NCBI GenBank assembly: GCA_035430005.1
Contig: DAOMFV010000004.1
Coordinates: forward strand, 1-64,000
Source: JAEUIE01 sp035430005
GTDB lineage: Bacteria; Planctomycetota; Planctomycetia; Gemmatales; HRBIN36
Length of the DNA stretch: 64,000 nucleotides
Direction of reading: 5' to 3'
Notes under the pieces: generated by a model
What the model was told of the DNA's origin: nothing
Database searches by the model: none
What the model saw: only the letters and a program-made list of their open reading frames with translations
Shown here: piece by piece, positions 17,986 through 26,236 of the stretch
Layout of the letters: each line of letters opens with the position of its first letter
Numbering within the stretch: the stretch's first letter is position 1
Made by a program: the position numbers and the translations under genes

Positions 17986-17990
17986 GGCAT

Positions 17991-18037
17991 TCTCCCCTCG
18001 CCCGTTACTCCGGGAGAGGGGTTGGGGGTGAGGGTGT
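17991..18037. repeat. Dispersed CCCCTCTC/GGGGAGA palindrome, copy 4
   Basis: TCTCCCCTCGCCC-n-GGGAGAGGGGTTGGGGGTGAGGG sits exactly between the YCII-like gene and the sigma factor gene of the ECF42 pair, filling the whole spacer. Confidence 0.75.
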
Positions 18038-18038
18038 A

Positions 18039-18398
18039 TTATCCTGCCAGGCCGGCGAGTTCTCGAATCTCAATGGAGTTACCATCCCGATGGGCTGGAC
18101 ATTCCTTGGCGATAGCGACAGCCTGCTCGTAGGTATCCACCTTGATGACAGAATAGCCGCCCAAGAGTTCCTTGGCTTCGACGAACGGGCCATCGGTGAC
18201 GACACCATTGGCACGAAGAACCTTGCCCGACATCTGCAGGGCATCACCCGGATCGACCATTTGACCCGACTGCATGAACTTGCCGATCCACGCACCCCAA
18301 CTGGCCATCAGGGCCTGCATTTGCTCAGGAGAAGGTTTAAATGAGGCAGCTTCGGCTTGCGAGCCACGATACACGAAAAGAAACTTCTTGGCAGCCAT
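18039..18398 (-). CDS. YCII-related (DGPF-domain) protein, partner of ECF42 sigma
   Basis: The start is placed at ATG 18398 because of a good Shine-Dalgarno (AAAGGA) and because the family begins with KFLFVYRG; an upstream extension to 18476 lacks similarity. The 119-residue alpha/beta protein contains TDGPFVEAKELLGGY (about 67-81), the hallmark of DGPF/YCII-like proteins that accompany ECF42 sigma factors. Conserved His and Asp residues of this fold may form an active site, but no reaction is established. It is the first gene of a two-gene unit with the sigma factor. Confidence 0.85.
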   Translation of the reverse strand: MAAKKFLFVYRGSQAEAASFKPSPEQMQALMASWGAWIGKFMQSGQMVDPGDALQMSGKVLRANGVVTDGPFVEAKELLGGYSVIKVDTYEQAVAIAKECPAHRDGNSIEIRELAGLAG

Positions 18399-18515
18399 GG
18401 ACAGGGTCCTTTCAACAAAGACAGGAGAGGAAGGCAGGCCCAATGCCTGCTTCCCGTTGTTGACGAACGACGACACTACGATTGGACACGAACAAGAGAA
18501 AAAAGCAAGAATCTT

Positions 18516-19517
18516 TTAACCTGACCTGGCATCCTCCGCCTTCAGCCTGTCCCAGAACTTCTGTAGCTCCGGTGGCCAGGGCATGCTGAACTTGAAGTTG
18601 ACGTTCGTCACCGGATGCACGAACCCCAGCTCCGCGGCATGCAAAGCAATCCTCGGGGCTCCGCTGTTGTCTTTGATCTCAGGCTTGAACACGGCCCGGT
18701 TGTAGACCTTCTCGCCACAAAGGGTGTGGCCCTCCTCGGCGAGGTGAATGCGTATCTGATGAGTACGGCCGGTTTCCAACCGGCACTCGATGAGCGTATA
18801 GAGTTTCAGCACCTCAATGGGTTTTACATGCGTGACGGCACGTTTGCCAGTCGTTTGTGCTGCTACGCTGCTGCCCCGCCGGCCATCGCCCCGGTCGGCG
18901 GCGATATAGGTGTCGATCTTCATCGGCTCCGTAATGCGTCCATGCACCACGGCCCGGTAGACACGCTGGATGGTGTGTTTTTTGAACTGTTCTCCCAGGT
19001 GCCTTTCCGCTTCAACAGTGCGGGCGAAGATCATCAGACCACTGGTATCCCGGTCCAGCCGATGCACCGCTCTGACGATGGGCAAACTGCCACGAGGGCT
19101 TCGTTGTACGCCATGCTGAGTGAACCGTTGCTCCCGGGCAATAGCTTTGGGCAGCATCTCATCCAGTGTTGGCTGAATCTGCTTCCGCTTGTTCTTCCAG
19201 TCTTCCTCTTCGGGATGCCTTACCGAGGTGATCCCGGCAGGCTTCTCCACGACGACCACGAACGGATCGATATGCCGCAGGCGAAGCTGTTCCTGATCGG
19301 GTGGTTTCTTCAGGGCATGAGCGGTGATTTTGACGACTTCCGCTTCGGTGAGCCGACGGGCAGGATCGAGGCAGAGGTTGCCATTGATCGACACCCGACG
19401 ACGCTCGACCATTCCCCGGGCTTCGGTCCAGGAAAGTTCGGGCGACCAGCGTCGAACGAGAGCCGCCAGGGTCTGGCCTGCTTCGGCTTTGGAGATGTGG
19501 TGAGTAGTATCGGGCAT
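18516..19517 (-). CDS. RluA-family pseudouridine synthase
   Basis: The 333-residue protein has an N-terminal S4 RNA-binding domain (about 20-75: LSWTEARGMVERRRVSINGN) and the RluA catalytic domain with HRLDRDTSGLMIFA, whose second Asp attacks the uracil base. RTHQIRIHLAEEGHTLCGEKVY near residue 250 completes the family signature. These enzymes isomerise specific uridines in 23S rRNA or tRNA; which site is modified cannot be said. Internal inserts (a KNKRKQ basic stretch, GRRGSSVAAQ) are longer than in E. coli RluD. It is transcribed as a single minus-strand gene. Confidence 0.92.
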   Translation of the reverse strand: MPDTTHHISKAEAGQTLAALVRRWSPELSWTEARGMVERRRVSINGNLCLDPARRLTEAEVVKITAHALKKPPDQEQLRLRHIDPFVVVVEKPAGITSVRHPEEEDWKNKRKQIQPTLDEMLPKAIAREQRFTQHGVQRSPRGSLPIVRAVHRLDRDTSGLMIFARTVEAERHLGEQFKKHTIQRVYRAVVHGRITEPMKIDTYIAADRGDGRRGSSVAAQTTGKRAVTHVKPIEVLKLYTLIECRLETGRTHQIRIHLAEEGHTLCGEKVYNRAVFKPEIKDNSGAPRIALHAAELGFVHPVTNVNFKFSMPWPPELQKFWDRLKAEDARSG

Positions 19518-19639
19518 GAATGCGATACAATTGTTTAGGAAATGGACATTCTATTGATTTGCCGGCGAGTGCTGTGGTACAGCATTCCGAACGATAGTTA
19601 CGCCTGTCCAGCGACTGTGAAGATACACTGGAGAACTTG

Positions 19640-20254
19640 ATGCAACTCAGCCATGTGATTTCTGATTTGTTCCTCACCCTGTCCTGCGTTTGGGTGCTGT
19701 ACCAATGTTGGAAACGGCATGGGCACCCGCTTATCTTTGTCTGGGGTCTGTTCTTCGGCGCTGTCGGCCTGGCTGCGTTCTTCGGCGTGCTGCGGTTTGC
19801 GGATGTTCATCCTTCAATGATCACCATTTCCCAGTCGTTCCAGACCATCGCTTCGACGTTCGGTTCCTGTGGACTGGTAGCTGGCGTCTGCTGGCTCTTC
19901 AAACGATTTGCACCAGTTCCATTGATCTTGTGGACCACCCTTGCCGGGGTCGTTTGCTTTCTGGCCGGCATGTTACTTGAGAAGCCTTCTTACTACAGTA
20001 TTCTCCAGATGATCGCGATGGTGGCTGTGCTCGGAATCGCTGTGATCTATTGGTTCAAGCCGAAACTGCCTGAACATCGAACCATTGCTCAGCGACTGTT
20101 GCTGGCGATTGTGTTATCCGCCGTGGCAACGACATCGCTGCGTGTGCTTTCGGAACCCTATGGCATTGATGCGTTTCATTATCTGCTGGGGGTGGGGGTT
20201 CTTTGTTTTGGCTGGGCTGCACGAGCTTGTGATAGAGTTGTGTCTCAATCGTAA
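19640..20254 (+). CDS. Multi-pass membrane protein of unknown function
   Basis: The ATG at 19640 is chosen over the TTG one codon earlier because a GGAG lies 7-8 nt upstream. The 204-residue product has six or seven hydrophobic segments almost without loops, starting MQLSHVISDLFLTLSCVWVLYQ. This pattern is that of small seven-helix proteins such as the DUF6962 group; no substrate or catalytic motif is visible. It is divergent from the pseudouridine synthase gene. Confidence 0.7.
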   Translation: MQLSHVISDLFLTLSCVWVLYQCWKRHGHPLIFVWGLFFGAVGLAAFFGVLRFADVHPSMITISQSFQTIASTFGSCGLVAGVCWLFKRFAPVPLILWTTLAGVVCFLAGMLLEKPSYYSILQMIAMVAVLGIAVIYWFKPKLPEHRTIAQRLLLAIVLSAVATTSLRVLSEPYGIDAFHYLLGVGVLCFGWAARACDRVVSQS

Positions 20255-20381
20255 CGGTACTCTGGTTCGACTCTGCGAGATGGCATATCATATTGCACAA
20301 GACAAATCTGTTCCCGGTGGTACTCTAAAAGTCAGTTTCTGACGTAACCACCACTGTCACCTCACCTTAAGGAGAAACGTC

Positions 20382-20777
20382 ATGTTTCAAAGAATGCTGG
20401 TTGCCGGACTGTTCCTTACTCTGTTGACAACAGCCTGGGCCGACGACAAAGACGATGCAGCCAAGAAAGAACTGGAGAAGTTCAAGGGCGAATGGAAGCT
20501 GGTGAGCGGCGACATCGTGATGAAGTTCGATGGGAACAAGTATGATTTTGAAGCGGGCCCCAACTCAGAGAAGGGCAAGTTCAAGATCGATCCAAGTAAG
20601 AAACACATCGACTTGGAAATTACTGAAGGCAACGATAAAGGAAAGAGCCAGCCAGGCTTCTATGAGTTCAAGGATGGCAAGCTGTTCATTGGACTGGCCA
20701 TGCCCGGTGAGAAAGAACGACCTGCCAAACTGGAAGACGGCGAGGTTCAGTTTGAGTTTGAGAAGGTGAAGAAGTAA
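20382..20777 (+). CDS. TIGR03067-domain secreted protein
   Basis: This 131-residue protein has a cleavable signal peptide (cleavage near TAWA-DD) and the short TIGR03067-type domain: ELEKFKGEWKLVSGD, IDPSKKHIDLEI and a C-terminal EKERPAKLEDGEVQFEFEKVKK. The family is expanded almost only in planctomycetes and related bacteria, is a small beta-barrel-like module, and has no known function. An excellent Shine-Dalgarno (AAGGAG) fixes the start, and a strong hairpin terminator follows. Confidence 0.88.
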   Translation: MFQRMLVAGLFLTLLTTAWADDKDDAAKKELEKFKGEWKLVSGDIVMKFDGNKYDFEAGPNSEKGKFKIDPSKKHIDLEITEGNDKGKSQPGFYEFKDGKLFIGLAMPGEKERPAKLEDGEVQFEFEKVKK

Positions 20778-20800
20778 AGCTGGGCAAGAGCTTGTGATAG

Positions 20801-20851
20801 AGCAGTGCCAGGGTCGAGATGGAATACCATCACGACCCTGGTGCTGCTTTT
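20801..20851 (+). terminator. Terminator of the TIGR03067 gene
   Basis: A long hairpin (CCAGGGTCG 20808-20816 with CGACCCTGG 20833-20841, extended by AGCAG/CTGCT, with an inner GATGG/CCATC stem) is followed by TTTT on the plus strand. Confidence 0.8.
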
Positions 20852-20877
20852 GGGTATTGGATGATCCGGGCACCCGG

Positions 20878-20997
20878 CTAACCTCGAAGCACAAACCCGA
20901 TCGTAACACATACAAGAATGATCAATAGTAAACCGACCAGCAACAGTTCGGGGAGCGACAGTTTATCGAGAAACCATTCGATAATGACGTGTAACAT
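20878..20997 (-). CDS. Possible 39-residue single-span membrane protein
   Basis: A short frame just downstream of the YebC-like gene on the same strand encodes MLHVIIEWFLDKLSLPELLL followed by VGLLLIILVCVTIGFVLRG and a TAG stop. It has a convincing transmembrane helix and positive C-terminal end, and an AAAGGCG Shine-Dalgarno a few nt before the ATG. It starts 33 nt after the YebC stop, so it could be the second gene of that transcript. Small size means chance cannot be excluded; the hydrophobic helix plus ribosome-binding site make it a reasonable candidate. Confidence 0.5.
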   Translation of the reverse strand: MLHVIIEWFLDKLSLPELLLVGLLLIILVCVTIGFVLRG

Positions 20998-21029
20998 TGT
21001 CGCCTTTTGACTGGCCTGACTGCTTCATG

Positions 21030-21749
21030 CTACGGCAAGGCAACATTGTGGTAAATTTCCTGCACGTCATCGCATTCGTTGACCATGCCCAGGAACTTAT
21101 CGAACGTAGCCTGGTCTTCCGCGCTGAGCGTCTTGGTTGCCTGAGGAAGGAACACGATTTCCTGCACTTCTAACTCCACCTTCGGGAACGCTTCGTGTAA
21201 TGCATTCTTAGCTTTGAAGAACTCGCCGGGTGGGGTGAAGACCGTGATGGTGTTGTCTTTTCTTTCAATCTCTTCGATGGCTACATCGGCGGCATACAGT
21301 GCCTCCAGCACTTTGTCTTCATCGTCACCCTGGAAAGAAAGTACTGCCAGGTGATCGAACGACATGGTGACAGAGCCATTCGTTGCCATTTTAGCCCCCG
21401 TCTTGGTGAAGCAAGGGCGGAGATCAGAGATAGTTCTCCGATTGTTGTCGGTCAGGCAATCAATGATGACCATTGCACCACCGGGGCAAACCGCCTCGTA
21501 TCGTGCAGACTGAAAATCCTCACCGCCCGCACCGGCAGCCTTCTGGATCGCTTTGTCAATCACATGGGCAGGAACATTGTCCTTTTTTGCCCGATCGACA
21601 ACGTGGCGCAGAGCCGGATTGGCATCCGGATCAGGCACGCCCTTCTTGGCCGCCATGTACACCTGCTTGCTGTACCTGGAATAGACCTTCGCATTCTGAA
21701 TGGCGGTCTTGAAGATGGAGTGCTTGCGCTTCTCGAAAATACGACCCAT
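21030..21749 (-). CDS. YebC/PmpR-family protein (YeeN-like branch)
   Basis: The 239-residue protein belongs to the TACO1/YebC family: KTAIQNAKVYSRYSKQVYMAAKKG, NPALRHVVDRAKKDNVPAHVIDKAIQKA (about 43-72) and YEAVCPGGAMVIIDCLTDNNRRT. It lacks the AGHSKWANI start of classic YebC and begins like the YeeN branch. Members are described as DNA-binding transcriptional regulators and, for some, as factors that help translation through difficult peptides (the mitochondrial homologue is a translational activator). No neighbour explains which role applies here. Confidence 0.92.
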   Translation of the reverse strand: MGRIFEKRKHSIFKTAIQNAKVYSRYSKQVYMAAKKGVPDPDANPALRHVVDRAKKDNVPAHVIDKAIQKAAGAGGEDFQSARYEAVCPGGAMVIIDCLTDNNRRTISDLRPCFTKTGAKMATNGSVTMSFDHLAVLSFQGDDEDKVLEALYAADVAIEEIERKDNTITVFTPPGEFFKAKNALHEAFPKVELEVQEIVFLPQATKTLSAEDQATFDKFLGMVNECDDVQEIYHNVALP

Positions 21750-21976
21750 GGGATGTCTGCCTCTCTAGTTCTTGCTTCCCCATAATCTATGCAAGAGCAG
21801 CCGGGTAGGATGGGGTGAACGATAAAAACACGAAGCAAGGTGATCAGTTGGGGTCAAGCTCTCCCCACCTTGCAATTGCAAGCGTCTGGTGGGCAAGCTT
21901 GGTACGTTATGTTACCATATCGATTCGCCAAACGTATGTACCATTGGGCTTTCAGGGTTGAAAAAGGGAGATGTAC

Positions 21977-22528
21977 ATGCCTTTGTCCAGCAGTAGGAAG
22001 CGACAACTTCGTATTGCTGTCTACACACTCATGGCAGTGGCATTTCTGACTCTTCCTTGTGCATTCTGGCCCACCACTCCAAGTACTTTAGCCGAAGCCA
22101 TTCGAAAAGCGGATGAAGTAGTCATTTATGTAGGTCTCCCTCATCAATTATTTGAGAAGCATGACTTGGAGGAGGAACTCCGTACCAAACAAGTCATTGA
22201 GTTCTACGGCTACCCTTTCTACCAAGAACCAATTGTGCTCACTTCCTCGGTCATCAACCGTTTGTCCGAAGTGTTTGGCGACCAGAAAACCTACCTGCCG
22301 TGGTCAGGACCAAAACTATGCGGCGGATTCCACCCAGACTATGTGGTGGAATGGCGCGTTGGCTGGGGCCGCTATCGAGCATTGATCTGCTTTGGTTGTG
22401 ATGAATTGCAATTGGGTCGATGGATCTGGTCTCGGTACGATTTGGCTAAGGATGGCGACAAGTCACTCAGGCAGACTCTCCAAGGGTTTCGGAAGCAAAG
22501 ACGAGGAGAAAGGCTTCAAACTGAATGA
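21977..22528 (+). CDS. Membrane-anchored protein of unknown function
   Basis: ATG 21977 is preferred over 21971 because AGGGAG ends just before the latter and 6 nt before the former. The 183-residue product has an N-terminal signal or anchor helix (about 13-33: AVYTLMAVAFLTLPCAF) and a compact domain with several Trp residues (GGFHPDYVVEWRVGWGRYRALICFGCDE) that I cannot assign. The C-terminus is basic (FRKQRRGERLQTE). Orphan gene with no operon partner. Confidence 0.65.
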   Translation: MPLSSSRKRQLRIAVYTLMAVAFLTLPCAFWPTTPSTLAEAIRKADEVVIYVGLPHQLFEKHDLEEELRTKQVIEFYGYPFYQEPIVLTSSVINRLSEVFGDQKTYLPWSGPKLCGGFHPDYVVEWRVGWGRYRALICFGCDELQLGRWIWSRYDLAKDGDKSLRQTLQGFRKQRRGERLQTE

Positions 22529-22816
22529 CAAGGATCACTGAAGTGTTGTCGTGGCCTTTTTAGGTCGTGTGTACAGGTACTTCGGGATCAAGCGTCATTT
22601 GATACCCGTATATACTTCATGTAAACACAGGGTGTTGCCAGTACTGCTGTTCATCGCAACAACCATAACAGTAGCAGTACTGCGATTTTCGCAACCAAGA
22701 ATATCAACATGCCCTAGGTCATATATTTCTTCTAAGCATCATAGGCGGAAGATGGCGTAAATGTTTTACTTTGCTCTTCGTCCTTCATCAGCTTCAGCAG
22801 TTTGATAAGGACATTC
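22529..22816. other. Spacer with no supported gene
   Basis: This spacer separates the unknown protein from the convergent YgiQ gene. A 69-residue frame starting GTG at 22551 has a hydrophobic middle but no ribosome-binding site and no typical codon use, so I do not call it. No terminator hairpin with a T tract is evident. Confidence 0.4.
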
Positions 22817-24895
22817 TTACTTGCCTCTACCCGGTTTCGTCTGTCTCACCTGACTGCTCCGCCCAGGTCGGTACCCACGCTTTTCCGGGGCACCCTTGGG
22901 CACCTTGTGATAATACTCCCCGCTCGCCGTATCATTGGCCCTTCGCCTTCGATCATCTAACGCTTCCTTCGGCGGGTTTGCTCCAATGAGACCATCGCAG
23001 CCGCCGATGAGATCAGCCCGACCGGCTTCGATCAACGCCTTCCGCACCTCGAAGTAGTTCTCCGGCTTGAAGAACTGCATCAGGGCTCGCTGCATCTTGC
23101 GGTTCTTCAAATCCCTGGCCACATGCACCGGCTGCTTGGTGAACGGATCGAGGCCGGTGTAGTACATGCAGGTAGCGATGTCGAACGGGGCGGGGATGAA
23201 GTCCTGCACCTGGTCGGGCTTGTAGCCATTGTGCCTGAGGTAAAGGGCGAGGTTGATCATCGCCTTCAGGTCCGACCCCGGATGGGCCGAGATGAAGTAA
23301 GGCACCAGGTACTGCTTCGGCTTGCCTCCCTTCTCGGAAGCCTTCTTGAAGTCGCTGGCGAACTTATCGAAGTTGTTGATGTCGGGCTTCTTCTGCACAG
23401 CAAGCACATCGGGATCGACGTGTTCCGGGGCGACCTTGAGCAATCCGCCGACGTGATGGCCAGCGAGTTCCTTCATGTAAGCTGGCGAGAGCTGAGCCAG
23501 ATCCATGCGAACACCGCTGGCGACCAGCACCTTTTTGATGCCGGGGATGTTCCGGGATTCCTTCATCAGTTCGACGAGCGGCTCATGATCGGTGCCGAGC
23601 AGTTTGCAGATGCTGGGGTGAACACATGATAGCCGTTTGCACTTGGCCTCGACTTCGGGCTTGGTGCAACGCATCTGATACATGTTGGCTGTGGGGCCGC
23701 CGATGTCGCTGACGGTACCCTTGAAGTCGGGGTCGCTCGCCATCTTGTTGAGTTCTTTGAGGACGCTGTTCTTGGAGCGAGACTGCACCACTCGTCCCTG
23801 GTGGGCGGTAATCGAACAGAACGTGCAGCCACCGAAGCAGCCACGCATGATGGTGACTGAATCCTTGATCATCTCTTGAGCAGGGATCGGTTCATGGTAA
23901 CTGGGATGGGGCCGACGGGTGTAGGGCAGATCGTAGAGGGCGTCCATCTGCTCTTGCGTCAGCGGGAACGCCGGCGGATTGATGACGACCGCTTGCTGAT
24001 CGTGGTACTGTACGAGAGTGCGGGCATTGAACGGGCTGTTGTTAAGATGGATGAGCCGGGTCGTCTCAGCGAAGACCGCTTTATCTGCTTTCACCTCTTC
24101 GTAGCTGGGCAGGGGAAGAATATCTCGATTGCTCACCGGGCTCGGTCGTTCCGGGGCAGGCCGTCCCGCAGTGCCGGCTCCTTCCGTTGGTGTTGGTTCA
24201 TCTAATGGTGGCAGGTCTTCAAGTTTATCTTTGGCACCAAGAGCGAAAGCCATTCCACGCATGCCACGCAACTGCTGAATGGTCTCGCCGTTCTTCATCC
24301 GATGGGCAATTTCAACAATGGTCTTCTCGCCCATGCCGTAGGCCACCATGTCGCATTTGGCATCGAGCATGATGGCCCGCTTGACAGTATCGCTCCAGTA
24401 GTCGAAATGAGCGAGCCGCCGCAGCGACGCTTCGACGCCACCGGCGATGACCGGCACACCGGGGTAGGCTTCCCGACAGCGTTGCGAGTAGGGCAACGTC
24501 GCCCGGTCAGGCCGCAGACCAATGCGACCGCCGGGAGAGTATGCGTCGTCGTTCCGCACCTTCTTGTTGGCGGTGTAGTGGTTGATCATCGAATCCATGT
24601 TGCCAGCCGAGACGCCAAAGAACAGGCGTGGCTTGCCAAACTGCCGCCATGGATTAACGGTTCGCCAATCGGGCTGACTCAGGATGGCGACCCGAAACCC
24701 AGCCGCTTCGAGAGTGCGTCCCAGGATAGCCATCGCAAACGACGGATGATCGATATAAGCATCGCCGGTGACAAAGACGATATCGACCTCATCCCACCCC
24801 CGTGCCACCATCTCCGCGCGCGACATCGGCAAGTGAGGCGAAGTAAATCGCTCATGCCAGAGAACCAGGGAAAGTTTCTTGGGGGGGATGCTCAT
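22817..24895 (-). CDS. ygiQ: YgiQ-family radical SAM protein
   Basis: The 692-residue protein has the UPF0313/YgiQ architecture: a cobalamin-binding-like N-terminal domain (AYIDHPSFAMAILGRTLEAAGF and the GGVEASLRR segment) followed by a radical SAM domain with RGCFGGCTFCSI (about residues 365-376, the Cx3Cx2C 4Fe-4S motif) and VAPEHVDPDVLAVQKKP. Such proteins generate a 5'-deoxyadenosyl radical; the reaction of YgiQ is not established. A Pro/Glu-rich linker (PLDEPTPTEGAGTAGRPAPERP) sits between the domains, and the C-terminus is basic (RGYRPGRSSQVRQTKPGRGK). It is a single-gene unit. Confidence 0.95.
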   Translation of the reverse strand: MSIPPKKLSLVLWHERFTSPHLPMSRAEMVARGWDEVDIVFVTGDAYIDHPSFAMAILGRTLEAAGFRVAILSQPDWRTVNPWRQFGKPRLFFGVSAGNMDSMINHYTANKKVRNDDAYSPGGRIGLRPDRATLPYSQRCREAYPGVPVIAGGVEASLRRLAHFDYWSDTVKRAIMLDAKCDMVAYGMGEKTIVEIAHRMKNGETIQQLRGMRGMAFALGAKDKLEDLPPLDEPTPTEGAGTAGRPAPERPSPVSNRDILPLPSYEEVKADKAVFAETTRLIHLNNSPFNARTLVQYHDQQAVVINPPAFPLTQEQMDALYDLPYTRRPHPSYHEPIPAQEMIKDSVTIMRGCFGGCTFCSITAHQGRVVQSRSKNSVLKELNKMASDPDFKGTVSDIGGPTANMYQMRCTKPEVEAKCKRLSCVHPSICKLLGTDHEPLVELMKESRNIPGIKKVLVASGVRMDLAQLSPAYMKELAGHHVGGLLKVAPEHVDPDVLAVQKKPDINNFDKFASDFKKASEKGGKPKQYLVPYFISAHPGSDLKAMINLALYLRHNGYKPDQVQDFIPAPFDIATCMYYTGLDPFTKQPVHVARDLKNRKMQRALMQFFKPENYFEVRKALIEAGRADLIGGCDGLIGANPPKEALDDRRRRANDTASGEYYHKVPKGAPEKRGYRPGRSSQVRQTKPGRGK

Positions 24896-24942
24896 CTATG
24901 TCAGTGTAAGCCTATTTCCCTCTTCCGTATACCTACCGACTT

Positions 24943-24992
24943 CGCCATTGCACCAGAATCCCCGGCGTGCGACGATGCAGCCGGTATTGTTG
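24943..24992 (+). repeat. 50-nt direct repeat, copy 1
   Basis: This 50-nt stretch (core GCGTGCGACGATGCAGC-n-GGTATTGTTG) recurs at 26042-26091 with 5 mismatches, in the same orientation, flanking the gene between them. Confidence 0.75.
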
Positions 24993-25011
24993 TTACGGCT
25001 GAGGCCGATTG

Positions 25012-26022
25012 ATGCTGCAATTGTTGAGTCGCCGCTGGTGGGGCGTGACGGGGTGGGGGTATTTGCTCTCGCTGGGAGTGGCTACAGGCTTGTACTGTAT
25101 GCTGCCCATGTCCCATACAGCAGCGCATATATGGTCCTTCGATGGCACCATTCGCTTTGAAGGCTTCACTCGGGATCATCGAAATCTAGTCATTACCAAT
25201 CAGCGGCCCGATCGTACCGTCTTCCATCATATTCAAATAGAGACTGGTGTATGTACCACCTATTTACCTTTGCGGCATCCGGATCACGAGATTGATTTCC
25301 AGTCGTTAATGAAGGAGCGATGCTCGCTCAAGTATGTCGAACATGGAATAAACTTTTTACTCGGTCCGTCTCAAGCAAATGATGTTCCATCAACATTAGT
25401 TCTGGTCAAACGTGATGGTAGCGAGCAAACGTTGCATTGTGATGTTGGGATTCTGGGTTCTGGAAGGATCAACGGTTCCACGAGTCAAGGTCTTACTTTT
25501 CTGTGGAAATCCGATTTCGCTAACGGCCTTGCTTCTATCGATGACAATGAACGCTGGCTGATCGTGAGTCGCCGATATTCAGAAGCATGGCAACCAGTTT
25601 TGCAGTGGGTACAAAAGACCTTTGCTTGGAAGCCAAGCTATTGGGGTGATGGGTATCGCTACTCAGCTGCAATCATCAATGTTGTCACAAGTCAAGAGAC
25701 TAGGTGTCCGTTGCAGGCACACAGCGAACCTCGCTATGCAATGCATCCCGAAGCGCTTGGTTTTGCTGTATTAGACGTCAGAGAAATCGGTGTCAATGCT
25801 ACGACAGGGGGGAACATTTGTAGCAGCACCCTTTCCTGGTACCACCTCCCTTTGGGTTCAACTCAGCACTCCCTGCAACAGTGGTGCTTCATTCTCGCAG
25901 CTTTTGGGGTGCCGGTGGCTTTGATGATGTTGTGGAGTGTATTTCGTCGAAAGAGATGGATGCCTGTCTCCGTGCCCCTCACCCCATCACCCCTCTCCCT
26001 CCGGGGAGAGGGGAACCAGTAG
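25012..26022 (+). CDS. Membrane protein of unknown function with repeat-derived C-terminus
   Basis: From ATG 25012 the product is 336 residues, with one N-terminal helix (about 12-30) and one near the C-terminus (about 295-315: WCFILAAFGVPVALMMLWSVF), so the middle is an extracytoplasmic domain of about 260 residues. It is beta-rich (SFDGTIRFEGFTRDHRNLVITNQ; RTVFHHIQIETGVC) and could be propeller-like, but I recognise no family. The last residues, LTPSPLSLRGEGNQ, are encoded by a copy of the dispersed palindrome, so the true ancestral stop has probably been replaced by repeat insertion. A 50-nt direct repeat flanks the gene. Confidence 0.65.
   Translation: MLQLLSRRWWGVTGWGYLLSLGVATGLYCMLPMSHTAAHIWSFDGTIRFEGFTRDHRNLVITNQRPDRTVFHHIQIETGVCTTYLPLRHPDHEIDFQSLMKERCSLKYVEHGINFLLGPSQANDVPSTLVLVKRDGSEQTLHCDVGILGSGRINGSTSQGLTFLWKSDFANGLASIDDNERWLIVSRRYSEAWQPVLQWVQKTFAWKPSYWGDGYRYSAAIINVVTSQETRCPLQAHSEPRYAMHPEALGFAVLDVREIGVNATTGGNICSSTLSWYHLPLGSTQHSLQQWCFILAAFGVPVALMMLWSVFRRKRWMPVSVPLTPSPLSLRGEGNQ
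25974..26019. repeat. Dispersed CCCCTCTC/GGGGAGA palindrome, copy 5
   Basis: CCCCTCACCCC...CCCCTCTCCC-TCC-GGGGAGAGGGG encodes the end of the membrane protein gene and stops just before its stop codon. Confidence 0.75.
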
Positions 26023-26041
26023 CGTACCGCCTAAAGTACTT

Positions 26042-26091
26042 CCCCATTGCGTCAGAATCCCCTGCGTGCGACGATGCAGCTGGTATTGTTG
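26042..26091 (+). repeat. 50-nt direct repeat, copy 2
   Basis: This is the partner of 24943-24992: 45 of 50 positions are identical. It lies 20 nt after the stop of the intervening gene. Confidence 0.75.
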
Positions 26092-26175
26092 CCGCTGGTA
26101 ATTGCCAGTCGTGGCTTCTACAAGGTAGTGGACATTACTGCCTCGCGCCGTTCCGATATTCAATCCTACATCAAT

Positions 26176-26211
26176 ACAGCCCCCAGGCACACTTGCCTGG
26201 GGGCTGTTTCT
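26176..26211 (+). terminator. Strong hairpin terminator between convergent genes
   Basis: A perfect 14-bp stem (ACAGCCCCCAGGCA with its complement, 26176-26189 and 26194-26207) has a 4-nt loop and is followed by TTTCT on the plus strand. It lies between two convergent genes and may act on both strands. Confidence 0.8.
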
Positions 26212-26236
26212 GTTGTCCATCAATTGAATGGTGCAA

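Noticed and set aside
22551..22760. 69-residue plus-strand frame with GTG start
   Set aside because: No ribosome-binding site, unusual composition, overlaps another small frame; not called.
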